Positions 23,800 to 32,791 of a stretch of 64,000 nucleotides of DNA are shown in pieces. The notes under the pieces were generated by a model that had not been told where the DNA came from, ran no database searches, and saw only the letters and a program-made list of their open reading frames with translations. The stretch is from Cupriavidus sp. (GTDB lineage Bacteria > Pseudomonadota > Gammaproteobacteria > Burkholderiales > Burkholderiaceae), in contig JAPSLC010000007.1 in NCBI GenBank assembly GCA_031181345.1, positions 1 through 64,000 on the forward strand, written 5' to 3'. How positions within the stretch are numbered: position 1 is the stretch's first letter; every line of letters starts with the position of its first letter. Made by a program: the position numbers and the translations under genes.

Positions 23800-24045
23800 G
23801 TCGCGAAGCCAGGCAAAGCGTTCTCGCATCATCTCGTTTTCGTGCCGTGGTCTCGCCCGCGAAGCCGCGCCGCACAAGGCTTTGCGGGCGATGCGCATGA
23901 CTGCGCAGGCGACACGATCCGCATCGTTTCTCTTCATGGCACACGCCTTGCGGACCAAGGCGTCGAGTCCTCGCTGCACGGGGACCGCCGGCACCACGGG
24001 ACAGCTCACGGTCCTGCGCCGGTCCGATCGACAAGGAGAAACACA

Positions 24046-25134
24046 ATGAAGCGGACGAATTCGACGCGACGCGCGCCGGCCATGTTGGCGCTGGCGTGCG
24101 CATGCGTACTGGGGATGATGGCGGGCTGCTCGTCGAGCGGCTCGGGCAGCGGCACCCGGCCGCCGGCAACGACGCCCCCGCCGGCTGGCGGCGGCGATAA
24201 CGGTGGCGGCACGCCCCCGCCGACCACGTCGAAGCCGACCACGCCGACGGGGCAGGTGGCCGAAGGCGCCGGCAATACGGTGACGGCGACCGGCAATGCC
24301 ATCACGGAAATCGGCAAGCAGATCCAGGGCGTCAATCTGCCGATCGTCACCGACGCGACGGGCAATGCCACCGGCCAGGTGGTGATCGATGCGGGCAATA
24401 CGGTGGCCGCGCTGGGTGCTGGCGTGCGCGATGGCCTGGGCAAGATGGGCGCGGTGGACAACCCGGTCGGCGTGACCGTGGCCAGCACCGGCAATGTCGT
24501 CACGCAAGCCGGCCATACGTTGTCGAGCACGGGCGATCTGGTGAACTCGCTGGGCCAGGACCAGCTGAAGGTGCTGTCGCCCGTGACCACGCCGGTAGGC
24601 GCCGTGATCAATCACGTGGCCGGCGGCGTGCAGCAGTTGGGCGAGAAGCTCGGCGACAAGCTGTCGACCGGACCGGTCGCACAGCTGACCGGCCAGACCA
24701 GCAAGGTGATCGTGCCGCTGACCAGCAAGCTGACGGACACCACGCAGGCGCTGGGTGCCACCACGCGCCTCGGTGCGCCGGTCGACAACCTGTTGACCAA
24801 GGTCGGCGGCGTGGTCGCGCATACCGGCACGCACCTGAGCGCCACCAAGGCGCCGGTGGTCGGCCCGGTGGGCGGTGTCGTGACGGAAGTCGGCAGGACC
24901 GTCGCCGCGGCCGGCGGCCTGGTCCACGGCGAAGGCAATGCGGCAGGCGGCAGCGGCAATCCGCTTGGCGGCCTGCTTGGTGGTCTGCCTCTCACCCAAA
25001 CGGGTGGTCAGGCGGGCGGTGGTTCTGACAAGGGTGCCGGCAGCGGCAAGACCGGCGGTGTATTGGCACCGGTCGGCGGGCTATTGGCACCTGTGACCGG
25101 CCTGGTCGGCTCGCTCGGAGCGCTTGGACGCTAA
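24046..25134 (+). CDS. Repeat lipoprotein, paralogue of 21805-23415
   Basis: This 362-residue predicted lipoprotein (lipobox GMMAGCSS) has a short Gly/Pro linker, then degenerate V-G-x-G repeats such as GNTVTATGNAITEIGKQIQGVNLP and NPVGVTVASTGNVVTQ. These line up closely with the middle of the divergent paralogue (for example NPIGTTVASTGNVVTHVG and STGPV-QLT). It lacks the long poly-Gly block and the five C-terminal repeats. ATG 24046 has AAGGAG upstream. A terminator follows. Its function is unknown; an envelope or extracellular matrix role is plausible. Confidence 0.78.
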   Translation: MKRTNSTRRAPAMLALACACVLGMMAGCSSSGSGSGTRPPATTPPPAGGGDNGGGTPPPTTSKPTTPTGQVAEGAGNTVTATGNAITEIGKQIQGVNLPIVTDATGNATGQVVIDAGNTVAALGAGVRDGLGKMGAVDNPVGVTVASTGNVVTQAGHTLSSTGDLVNSLGQDQLKVLSPVTTPVGAVINHVAGGVQQLGEKLGDKLSTGPVAQLTGQTSKVIVPLTSKLTDTTQALGATTRLGAPVDNLLTKVGGVVAHTGTHLSATKAPVVGPVGGVVTEVGRTVAAAGGLVHGEGNAAGGSGNPLGGLLGGLPLTQTGGQAGGGSDKGAGSGKTGGVLAPVGGLLAPVTGLVGSLGALGR

Positions 25135-25192
25135 GGCGACGCTGACTGCTGCCATGGCACCAGTCCGGGGGCCATGCCAGGCAGCTTGACGG

Positions 25193-25232
25193 TGCGCAGC
25201 CGGACGATCCCCGCGGCTGCGCATCTTTTTTT
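25193..25232 (+). terminator. Rho-independent terminator
   Basis: Stem TGCGCAGCCG / CGGCTGCGCA, then TC and seven T, lies 58 bp after the lipoprotein stop and upstream of the pilus locus. Confidence 0.85.
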
Positions 25233-25495
25233 ATTCAGGGGAACGCACCGACGACTCGTGCATGAGTAGTAGTCCTGATGGACGATCCAACAGTAAAAGA
25301 CGCTGTCAATCGGGCAATTTAAAACTTTTGTCAAGACAGCAAACGGATGTAGCTGAAATTAAAAAATTCCTTTATAAAAAGAACACGGATGCTGCTGCAC
25401 GAGATCAGCCAAGCCATTAGAGCCCGGCGATCGCGCGGATCGACGCGGTATCCAGAGTGTTGGGATAACTAGCAATACAAGAAGGAGCGGTCATC
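25233..25495. promoter_or_regulatory. AT-rich leader of the Tad pilus locus
   Basis: This stretch of about 260 bp is much more AT-rich than its surroundings (AATTTAAAAC, AAATTAAAAAATTCCTTTATAAAAAG) and must hold the flp promoter. I looked for a GG-N10-GC sigma-54 pattern because a sigma-54 activator ends the locus, and found none. No clear sigma-70 pair stands out either. Confidence 0.5.
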
Positions 25496-25690
25496 ATGAA
25501 ACAGGGGTTCTTGCGTTTCATTCGGGACGAACGGGGGGCGACGGCCATTGAATATGGCTTGATCGCAGGACTCATCGCGTTGGCAGTCGCCGGCGGGGCC
25601 AAGGTGCTCGGCGACAATCTGGACGACGCATTCGACCGGCTCGCCACGAAGGTGCAAACCATCATTGCGCCGACCCAGGCTGGCAACTGA
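25496..25690 (+). CDS. flp: Flp/Fap type IVb pilin
   Basis: This 64-residue prepilin has a short basic leader ending Gly14, then ATAIEYGLIAGLIALAV with the Flp-type Glu19-Tyr20 pair and one hydrophobic helix. It is the major subunit of the Tad pilus, cut after Gly14 by the CpaA peptidase encoded next. ATG 25496 is preceded by AAGGAG. Being first in the locus, with an AT-rich leader of its own, fits high expression. Confidence 0.95.
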   Translation: MKQGFLRFIRDERGATAIEYGLIAGLIALAVAGGAKVLGDNLDDAFDRLATKVQTIIAPTQAGN

Positions 25691-25711
25691 CGGAAATACC
25701 GACCGCCATCC

Positions 25712-26212
25712 ATGGCATTCATCGTCGCGCTGCTCTGCGCGACGGCCCTTTGGACTGATCTTCACTACCGCAAAGTACCGAATCTCGCATTGGCGCTCGC
25801 GCTGATTGCGGGGGCTCTCGTGTCGGCGCTCGGCTACGACTCGTCGTTGCCGCTGGCGGCGCGCGTGCTCGGATTCGCGTTGGGCTTTGCGGTCATGCTG
25901 CCGGCTTATCTGTTCGGCCGCATGGCGGCGGGCGACGTGAAATTCTTCGCCGTGGTGGGGTTGTTCATCGGGCCGTCGGGCCTGCTGCCGGTCTGGCTGA
26001 CCGGGACGCTGCTGGCATTTGTCCATGCCTGTCTCGTTCTTGCCTTTCGCCATGCCGATGCACGCGGTGGCGTCATTGCCGCGGTGGGCCAATGGCCGCG
26101 TCGTATGCGCTGGTTTGCTGCCATGACCGACCAGTCGCGCGGCATTCCTTATGCCGCTTATCTCGCCGTGGGCGTGCTCTTATGGATATCGGTCGGTCAG
26201 GGCCATTCCTGA
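25712..26212 (+). CDS. cpaA: Prepilin peptidase CpaA/TadV
   Basis: This 166-residue membrane aspartic protease has the two catalytic aspartates of type IV prepilin peptidases: Asp16 (TDLHYRKVPN) and Asp75 (GDVK). It lacks the N-terminal methylase domain, as in other Tad systems. It would process Flp and the pseudopilin TadE. ATG 25712 lies 21 bp after flp. Confidence 0.92.
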   Translation: MAFIVALLCATALWTDLHYRKVPNLALALALIAGALVSALGYDSSLPLAARVLGFALGFAVMLPAYLFGRMAAGDVKFFAVVGLFIGPSGLLPVWLTGTLLAFVHACLVLAFRHADARGGVIAAVGQWPRRMRWFAAMTDQSRGIPYAAYLAVGVLLWISVGQGHS

Positions 26213-26265
26213 AGGGCGGAATGCGCCACCGGTCGGCGCGAAGATAAAAGCAACCGGGTTTGTCT

Positions 26266-26739
26266 ATGAAACAGGCGCGAAGGGGAATCGTTCACCGGCA
26301 TGGCCGCGAGCGGGGAATTGCTGCGCTCGAATTTGCGGTGGTATTGCCGGTGCTGCTCGCGCTGCTGCTGGGGATCCTCTATTACGGCATGATCCTCGCC
26401 CTCGAGCAGATGCTGACGCTCGCGGCAGCGGAAGGCGCGCGCGCGGCCTTGCGCTATCCCAGCGGCGCGCCCGACGGCAGCCTCGCCGCCACGCAGGATC
26501 TGCGCGTGGCCGCGGCGGCCAACACCGCGCTGGCCACGCTGCCCGCCGCTATCCAATCGAAGCTGGCCTCCCGTGGCGACATCGCGTCCGCCAGCGACTG
26601 CGCCGCGCCGGCCGACACCGTCTGCGTCAACGTGACGCTGCGCCTTCCCGCCACCAATATCCTGCCGCGCGTGCCGTTCGTGCCGATGCCCGACACGCTG
26701 ATGGGCACCGCCGTCGCGCAGCTGGCGCCGGACATCTGA
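26266..26739 (+). CDS. tadE: TadE-like pseudopilin
   Basis: This 157-residue protein has the prepilin-like stretch RGIAALEFAVVLPVLLALLLGILYYG (Glu at +5 after the Gly cut site). A periplasmic domain with two cysteines (DCAAPADTVC) follows. It is a minor pilin-like part of the Tad machine. ATG 26266 is chosen; TTG 26260 is in frame just upstream. Confidence 0.88.
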   Translation: MKQARRGIVHRHGRERGIAALEFAVVLPVLLALLLGILYYGMILALEQMLTLAAAEGARAALRYPSGAPDGSLAATQDLRVAAAANTALATLPAAIQSKLASRGDIASASDCAAPADTVCVNVTLRLPATNILPRVPFVPMPDTLMGTAVAQLAPDI

Positions 26740-26809
26740 GCCGCGCCATGCCCCCGCCTCTGTCTCCGATATCGACCGCCACCGACGCGCCGCGCACCCG
26801 GACAACATC

Positions 26810-27754
26810 ATGACCAGCAAACAAATCCGAATCGTCGCCATCGTGCTGTTGGCCCTGGCCGCGCTGCTGGCGCTGCTGGCCTGGCAAGTCGGCCGCAGGA
26901 CCGCCAAGCCGCCGGCGCCGCCTTCCTCGTCGCCATCGGCGATGCACGCGGTCGTGATCACGACCAAGGCGGTCGAGGCCGGCAAGCCGCTCGCCGCCGA
27001 TGCGTTGAAGGTCGAGATGCTGCCGATCGACCCGACCGGCGGCTACCAGTCGCTCGATGCGGTGGTTGGGCAGATTCCGGTGGTGGCGCTGGGCGCCAAT
27101 GTGCCAGTGCTGGAGAGCCAGCTGGCCGGTGGCCTTGCCTCGCAGGTGCCCGAAGGCGAGCGTGCCGTGGCGATCGCCGTCGACGAAGTCATCGGCGTGG
27201 GCCATCGCGTGCGGCCCGGCGATCTGGTCGATGTCTTCCTGGTGCTGCGGCGTGACAGCCAGGAAATCGAAGGGAGCCAGGCGCGTCTGCTGCTGTCGCG
27301 GCTGCGCGTACTCGCCTATGGCGTGCAGGCGGTCAACGACACGCGCGGCGCCGGCCCGGACCAGATGATGAACCGCCGCGAAGGCGCCAAGACCGCGGTG
27401 CTGACGGTGCCGCTGGCGCAGGTCAGCAAGCTGACGATGGCGCAGCAGGCGGGCCGCCTGGTGTTGGCGCTGCGCAATCCGCACGACGACGGCATGCCGA
27501 GCGAGACGTTGTTCGCGGAGCCCGCGCCGGCCGTCGCCACGCGGGGGGGCGGGCTGGCGAGCGCCGATGCGCTCGAGCCGGCCGATCGGGCCGCGGCCGG
27601 CGTCGCGCTGGCCGGACTGGCCGGCAGCGCCACAAGGCCGCGCGCGCCCGCCGTCCGCCCGGAGCCGCCGCAGATCGCGCAGGCCAGGCCTGCTGCCGCG
27701 GCCTCGCCCACCGGCGTCGAAGTGATCCGCGCCGGCAAGCGCGCCATCGAATAG
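26810..27754 (+). CDS. cpaB: Flp pilus assembly protein CpaB/RcpC
   Basis: This 314-residue protein has one N-terminal membrane helix (about 7-27) and an SAF-type domain (AVVITTKAVEAGKPLAADALK, about 47-110). The CpaB core RVRPGDLVDVFLVLRRD and a Pro/Ala-rich tail follow. In the family it lies in the periplasm and works with the secretin. ATG 26810; 70 bp after tadE. Confidence 0.9.
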   Translation: MTSKQIRIVAIVLLALAALLALLAWQVGRRTAKPPAPPSSSPSAMHAVVITTKAVEAGKPLAADALKVEMLPIDPTGGYQSLDAVVGQIPVVALGANVPVLESQLAGGLASQVPEGERAVAIAVDEVIGVGHRVRPGDLVDVFLVLRRDSQEIEGSQARLLLSRLRVLAYGVQAVNDTRGAGPDQMMNRREGAKTAVLTVPLAQVSKLTMAQQAGRLVLALRNPHDDGMPSETLFAEPAPAVATRGGGLASADALEPADRAAAGVALAGLAGSATRPRAPAVRPEPPQIAQARPAAAASPTGVEVIRAGKRAIE

Positions 27755-27758
27755 GGAC

Positions 27759-29258
27759 ATGACGATGACCTCCCTGCTGCCGACGGCGCGTCGATCCCGC
27801 TTCCACGCCATTCCCGATCTGTCTCTCCACATGAAGTCATTCCACCGGCTGCGTCAGCCGCGCACGCTGACCGCGCTGTTGCTGGCGGCAAGCGTTCTCG
27901 GCACCGCGCCGCTGCGCGCCCAGCCTGTGCCATCGCGCGCTCAGGCCGGCGCCCAGGCCGGCGATCAAGCCGAGCCTTCGGCGCAACGGCCATCGCAACG
28001 CGTCACGCTTGCCGTCGGTGCGCAGCGCGAAATCCGGATCGGCCGGCCGCTCGAGCGCATCGCCATCGGCAATCCCGACGTCGCCGACGCACTGCTGCTC
28101 AAGTCGCGCGGCGCCAGCACCGCGGTGCTGCTGGTCGCGCGCAAGCCCGGCAATACCGATCTGATGGTGTGGCCGTCCGGCGAGGCGCCGATCCGGTACG
28201 CGGTGCAGGTCGATGCGATGGGCTCCGATGGCCAGGGCGCGCAGATCGACGTCGCGGGGCAGGGCGCCATCATTCGCGGCCAGTCCGCCGATGCCGCGGC
28301 CGCGGCGGGCGCGCAGCAGGCGGCGCGCGCGACGGTGGGCAACGGTCCGGTGATCGACCGCTCGACCGTGCCGGTCACCGGCACCGTGCAGGTCGACGTG
28401 CGCGTGGTCGAGATCAGCAAGAACGTGCTGAAGCAGGCCGGCTTCAACTTCTATCGCAATCGTTCGGGCTTCGCGTTCGGCAGCTTCTCGCCGTCCACGC
28501 TGACCAAGGCAAACTTCACCCCGCGTCCCGATAGCAGCAGCAGTGGCGGCGGCCTTGTGACCGAAGCCACCGCGCCGATCAGCAGCGCCTTCAATCTGGT
28601 GGCCGCGTCGATGAGCCATGGCATCTTCGCCAACCTGAGCCTGCTCGAGGGCAACGGCATGGCCCGCATCCTCGCCGAGCCGAGCCTGGTCGCGCTGTCC
28701 GGCCAGAGCGCCAGCTTCCTCGCCGGCGGCGAGATTCCGATCCCGGTACCGCAGGCGCTGGGCACCACGACGATCCACTACAAGCAGTTCGGTATCGGGC
28801 TGACCGTCACGCCGACCGTGCTGTCGCCGGAGCGCATCGCGCTGAAGGTCGCGCCCGAAGCGAGCGATCTCGATCCCTCGCGCGGCATCGTGATGAACGG
28901 CGCGACGATCCCCGCCATCGTCACCCGCCGGGCCGATACCACGGTCGAACTGGGCGATGGCGAGAGCTTCGTGATCGGCGGTTTGGTCAGCCGCAATACG
29001 GTCAGCAATATCGACAAGGTCCCGTTTCTCGGCGACCTGCCGTTGATCGGCGCCTTCTTCAAGAACCTGAACTTCCACCAGGAAGACCGCGAGCTGGTGA
29101 TCATCGTCACGCCGCACCTGGTGCGTCCGCTGGCCAAGGGTTCGAGCGCGGCGGCGCGGGTCGGGGCCGACGGCCGCACCTCCGCCAATCCGCCCGTCTG
29201 GGGCAAGTTCCTCGGCGGCGAACTGGTCGATCCGGCGCTGCCGGGCTTTTCGAGGTAG
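27759..29258 (+). CDS. cpaC: Tad secretin CpaC/RcpA
   Basis: This 499-residue outer-membrane secretin has a signal peptide ending near TAPLRAQ. A BON/T2SS-N-like domain (RIAIGNPDVADALLLKSRGASTAVLLVARKPGNTDLMVW) follows, then the secretin core (VDVRVVEISKNVLKQAGFNF, FLAGGEIPIPVPQ, VTPTVLSPERIALKVAPEASDLD, PFLGDLPLIGAFFKN). It forms the channel for the pilus. The start is unclear: ATG 27759 opens the frame, ATG 27765 has AGGGA at better spacing, and ATG 27831 would give a more usual signal peptide. Confidence 0.92.
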   Translation: MTMTSLLPTARRSRFHAIPDLSLHMKSFHRLRQPRTLTALLLAASVLGTAPLRAQPVPSRAQAGAQAGDQAEPSAQRPSQRVTLAVGAQREIRIGRPLERIAIGNPDVADALLLKSRGASTAVLLVARKPGNTDLMVWPSGEAPIRYAVQVDAMGSDGQGAQIDVAGQGAIIRGQSADAAAAAGAQQAARATVGNGPVIDRSTVPVTGTVQVDVRVVEISKNVLKQAGFNFYRNRSGFAFGSFSPSTLTKANFTPRPDSSSSGGGLVTEATAPISSAFNLVAASMSHGIFANLSLLEGNGMARILAEPSLVALSGQSASFLAGGEIPIPVPQALGTTTIHYKQFGIGLTVTPTVLSPERIALKVAPEASDLDPSRGIVMNGATIPAIVTRRADTTVELGDGESFVIGGLVSRNTVSNIDKVPFLGDLPLIGAFFKNLNFHQEDRELVIIVTPHLVRPLAKGSSAAARVGADGRTSANPPVWGKFLGGELVDPALPGFSR

Positions 29259-29266
29259 AGGAAGGC

Positions 29267-30535
29267 ATGGACATGACGCTGCCCCCCATTGATGCGGTCC
29301 CCGTGGCCAGCAATGCGACCTTCCTGTTGAACACCACCGCCGAGGCGCCGCAGCGCTGGCTCGAACGCGCGCTGGCGCCGCTGGGCCAGGTGCATGCGGT
29401 CGATGGCGTCGACCCTTCGCGCGACGGCATCGTCGAGCGGATCGGCACCGCCAATCCCGGCATCGTGTTCCTGCATTTCAGCGCGGAGCATGCCCAGGCC
29501 TCGACCCGCCTCGGCCAGCAACTGGCCCGCCTGTTCCCGAACCTGCCGCTGGTGGCCCTGGGCGAGGCGCAGGAGCCCGAGCTGATGCTGGCGGCGCTGC
29601 GCGCGGGCGTGAAGGATTTCGTCGACATGCGCTCGCCTGCTGCCAATGCGATCGCCACGGTGCAGCGGCTGCTGGCCACGCGCGAGGTCGTGCAGCCGGC
29701 GCGCCGCGGCAAGGTGCTGGCGGTGCTGGGCGCGCGCCCAGGCGTGGGTGCCACCACGCTGGCCACCAATCTCGCGGTGGCGGCGCGGCGCCGGCAGAAC
29801 GGCGAGGTGCTGCTGCTCGATCTCGGCCTGCCGGCGCGCGACGGGGCGCTGTACACCAATGTCGCGCCGGGATTCCACTTCGTCGAGGCGGTGCGCAATC
29901 TGCGCCGGTTCGACCAGGTCTTCGTGCAGACCGCGCTGACCCGGCATGCCGGGGGCGTCGCGGTGCTGCCGCTGCCGCAGACGTTGGCCGAGCTGCGCGA
30001 CATCTCGTTCTCGGAGGCGCTGACGCTGCTGGGCACGCTGCGCAGCCACTTCGACCTGCAGGTGATCGACCTGGGCGGCTTCAGCAATCTCGACTTCATG
30101 GCGCAGCTGGTCAAGGTCGCGGACGAGGTGCTGGTGGTCGTGGAGCAGAGCGTCGCGGCGATCGTGTCGGCGGCCGAGCTGCTGGAAGAGTTGGGCCGTC
30201 GCGAGGCGGGCCGCGAGTCGATGCGGCTGGTGGTGTCGCGCTATCAGGCACGGCTGGGTCTCGAGGCCGACCAGATCGCGCAGCGGCTGGAACTGCCGCT
30301 GGCCGGCACGCTGCCCGATTGCCGCGAGACGATGCTGGCCGCGATGAACAGCGGCGTGGTGCTGGCCGAGCGGCAGCCCGCCGCCCCCTACGTCCGCGCG
30401 CTGGCGCCGATGCTGGAGCGCGTCGGCTACCGCTGCGAAGCGCGCGCTTCAGGCCCCGCGTGGCTGGAACCGATTACGCAGGCGGTGCAGCGGCTGCGCG
30501 TGAGCCACGCAGGCAAGAACAAGGCAGACCATTGA
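29267..30535 (+). CDS. cpaE: CpaE/TadZ-like ParA-type localisation protein with altered P-loop
   Basis: This 422-residue protein has a receiver-like N-terminal domain (about 1-140) and a MinD/ParA-fold domain. TadZ proteins mark the pole or site for Tad assembly. The nucleotide loop reads ARPGVGATTLA (about 154-164); both lysines of the usual KGGVGKTT are replaced (Arg and Ala). That suggests weak or no ATP hydrolysis. ATG 29267 has GAGGAAG upstream and lies 8 bp after cpaC. Confidence 0.88.
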   Translation: MDMTLPPIDAVPVASNATFLLNTTAEAPQRWLERALAPLGQVHAVDGVDPSRDGIVERIGTANPGIVFLHFSAEHAQASTRLGQQLARLFPNLPLVALGEAQEPELMLAALRAGVKDFVDMRSPAANAIATVQRLLATREVVQPARRGKVLAVLGARPGVGATTLATNLAVAARRRQNGEVLLLDLGLPARDGALYTNVAPGFHFVEAVRNLRRFDQVFVQTALTRHAGGVAVLPLPQTLAELRDISFSEALTLLGTLRSHFDLQVIDLGGFSNLDFMAQLVKVADEVLVVVEQSVAAIVSAAELLEELGRREAGRESMRLVVSRYQARLGLEADQIAQRLELPLAGTLPDCRETMLAAMNSGVVLAERQPAAPYVRALAPMLERVGYRCEARASGPAWLEPITQAVQRLRVSHAGKNKADH

Positions 30536-30536
30536 G

Positions 30537-31862
30537 ATGACGCAACCGATCGAATTCTCCGACAACGCCGCCGCGCCCTTTCCGACCTCGCAGGAATTCC
30601 ACACCATCAAGGAAGCGGCGCACGAGCACCTGCTGACGCGCATCGAGGAACTGGGCGCGGAGTTCGGCCGCTGGTCGCGCACGGCCATCCAGCGCTTCGT
30701 CGATCTCGAACTGGAGAGCTTCACGCGGTTGCGCCGGATTCCGATCAACGAGGCCGAGCTGCATCAGATCGCCGAGGCGCTGACCAAGGAGCTGGCCGGC
30801 TTCGGTCCGATCGAGGATCTGCTGAACGATCCCACCGTCGAGGACATCCTGGTCAATGGCCACCTCGACGTCTACGTGTCGCGCCACGGCATGCTCGAAC
30901 GCATTCCGGTGCGCTTCGCGGACGCGGGCCATCTGCTGCGCATCGTGCGCCGGATCCTGGCGCCGATCGGCCGGCGGCTCGACGAATCGAATCCGATGGT
31001 CGATGCCCGGCTGCCCGACGGCGGCCGCATCAACGTCGTGATCCCGCCGCTGGCGCTGCAGGGCCCGGTGGTGTCGATCCGCAAATTCCGCAAGGACCCG
31101 CTGACGCCGGAAGCGCTGCTGGGGCTGGGCACCATGAACCAGGAGATCGGCGATCTGCTGGAGGCCGCGGTCAAGGCGCGCTGCAATATCCTGGTCAGCG
31201 GCGGCACAAGCTCCGGCAAGACTTCGCTGCTGAACGCGCTGGCGATCTTCGTGCCGGACAGCGAGCGCGTGATCACCATCGAGGACACCGCCGAGCTGGC
31301 GCTGAACCATCCGCACGTGGTCCGCCTGGAAAGCCGGCCCGGTGGATTCGAGGGGACCGGGGTGGTGTCGATCCGCGATCTGCTGCGCAACAGCCTGCGC
31401 ATGCGGCCGGACCGCATCATCGTCGGCGAAGTGCGCGGCGGCGAGGTGCTGGAGATGTTGCAGGCGATGAGCACCGGCCACGACGGCTCGATGGGCACGA
31501 TCCACGCGAGCAGCCCGCGCGAATGCCTGTACCGGCTCGAGATGCTGGCCGGTTTCGCGGGCTTCCAGGGCAGCGAGGTCAGCCTGCGCCGGCAGATCGC
31601 CAATGCGATCGACTTCATCGTGCAGATCGGCCGACTGTCGAATGGCAAGCGCCGCATCCTGTCGATCACGGAAGTGACCGGCATGGGCGACAACATCGTC
31701 ACCACGCAGGAGCTGTACCGCCACGATCCGTATATCGGGCCGGATGGCGTCGAGGTCGACCGCTGGCAGTCGCTCGGCATCCTGCCGCATTCGCCCAAGC
31801 TGGCGCGTTTGCGCCAGGCCGGTTTCGGCATGGACGATCCGCTGGGCCGCTTCGATGTCTAG
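30537..31862 (+). CDS. cpaF: Tad pilus assembly ATPase CpaF/TadA
   Basis: This 441-residue secretion ATPase has Walker A GGTSSGKTS near 222-230, the Asp box VITIEDTAEL, Walker B RIIVGEVRGGE and the His box GHDGSMGTIHA. It powers Flp assembly from the cytoplasm. The start ATG 30537 lies one base after the cpaE stop. Two membrane platform genes follow, the first overlapping by 8 bp. Confidence 0.95.
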   Translation: MTQPIEFSDNAAAPFPTSQEFHTIKEAAHEHLLTRIEELGAEFGRWSRTAIQRFVDLELESFTRLRRIPINEAELHQIAEALTKELAGFGPIEDLLNDPTVEDILVNGHLDVYVSRHGMLERIPVRFADAGHLLRIVRRILAPIGRRLDESNPMVDARLPDGGRINVVIPPLALQGPVVSIRKFRKDPLTPEALLGLGTMNQEIGDLLEAAVKARCNILVSGGTSSGKTSLLNALAIFVPDSERVITIEDTAELALNHPHVVRLESRPGGFEGTGVVSIRDLLRNSLRMRPDRIIVGEVRGGEVLEMLQAMSTGHDGSMGTIHASSPRECLYRLEMLAGFAGFQGSEVSLRRQIANAIDFIVQIGRLSNGKRRILSITEVTGMGDNIVTTQELYRHDPYIGPDGVEVDRWQSLGILPHSPKLARLRQAGFGMDDPLGRFDV

Positions 31863-32781
31863 CGCCGGCCTGGCTCTTGCCGCCATCGCCTTGCTGTTGC
31901 TTGGCGCCGGCCTGTTGCTGCTGGCGCAGGCCGGCACGCGCGCCGAGCGCGAGGCGACGCGGGCCTTCGTGCAGGCTCAGACCGAACAGCTGCGCTCGCG
32001 CTATGCGTCGGCCGCCGAGCTGCCGCCCGTCACCGGCGCACGCGACCTGAAGCGGCGCTGGGCCGATCTGCTGCGCCGCGCGGACCTCGAGCCGACGCGC
32101 CGCACTTATCTGCTGTGGGGCGGGCCACCGCTGCTGCTGTGCGCCGCGGCCCTGATCGGCGGCGGGCTTGTCGCGGCTGCCGCGATGGCCGTGGTCTGCC
32201 TCGCGGTCTGCGCCTGCCTGTTGTGGCGACGGACCACGCGCTTTCATCGGCGCCTGTGCGAGCAACTGCCGGGCTTTCTCGATGGCGTGGTGCGGCTGAT
32301 GACGATCGGCAGCGCGGTGCCGGCGGCGTTCCAGCATGCGATCGGCAATACCGAGCTGCCGCTGCGCCAATGCCTGGTGCAGGCCGTCCATCTGCAACGC
32401 GCCGGCAAGGAGCTGGACCAGGCGGTGATGCAGGTCGCGCGCAGCTATTGCTTCGACGAGCTGATCCTGCTGGCCTCGGTGCTCAGGCTGGCCACGCGCT
32501 ATGGCGGCCGGGCCGACATCGTGATGGAGCGCACCGCCGCCTATATGCGCGACCGCGAGCAGGCACAGCGCGAACTGTCGGCGCTGTCGGCGGAAACGCG
32601 GATGTCGGCGTGGATCCTGGGTTTGCTGCCGGTGGTGGTGGCCGGCCTGATGTTCGTCTTCAACGCCAGCTACCTGCTGATGATGTGGAACGATCCGTCG
32701 GGCCGCCTGATGCTGCTGGCGGCGTTCGGACTGGAGATCTTCGGCGCGCTGCTGCTGTATCGGCTGGCGCGTTCGGTATAG
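31855..32781 (+). CDS. tadB: Tad platform protein TadB
   Basis: This 308-residue membrane protein has a T2SSF domain (about 125-260: LCEQLPGFLDGVVRLMTIGSAVPAAFQHAI) and four predicted membrane helices. With TadC it forms the inner-membrane platform that CpaF drives. ATG 31855 overlaps the end of cpaF by 8 bp, which suggests translational coupling. The frame is open further upstream, but that part is antisense-free shadow of cpaF. Confidence 0.9.
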   Translation: MSSAGLALAAIALLLLGAGLLLLAQAGTRAEREATRAFVQAQTEQLRSRYASAAELPPVTGARDLKRRWADLLRRADLEPTRRTYLLWGGPPLLLCAAALIGGGLVAAAAMAVVCLAVCACLLWRRTTRFHRRLCEQLPGFLDGVVRLMTIGSAVPAAFQHAIGNTELPLRQCLVQAVHLQRAGKELDQAVMQVARSYCFDELILLASVLRLATRYGGRADIVMERTAAYMRDREQAQRELSALSAETRMSAWILGLLPVVVAGLMFVFNASYLLMMWNDPSGRLMLLAAFGLEIFGALLLYRLARSV

Positions 32782-32791
32782 GGGCGCTGCC

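Larger units (their letters stand above)
23416..24045. other. Divergent intergenic region with palindromes
   Basis: About 630 bp separate the two paralogous lipoprotein genes, which are transcribed outward. Apart from two groups of GTTACGTAAC-type palindromes, no gene is supported. Confidence 0.5.

Noticed and set aside
25233..25495. A sigma-54 promoter before flp
   Set aside because: I checked for GG-N10-GC across the region and found no match.
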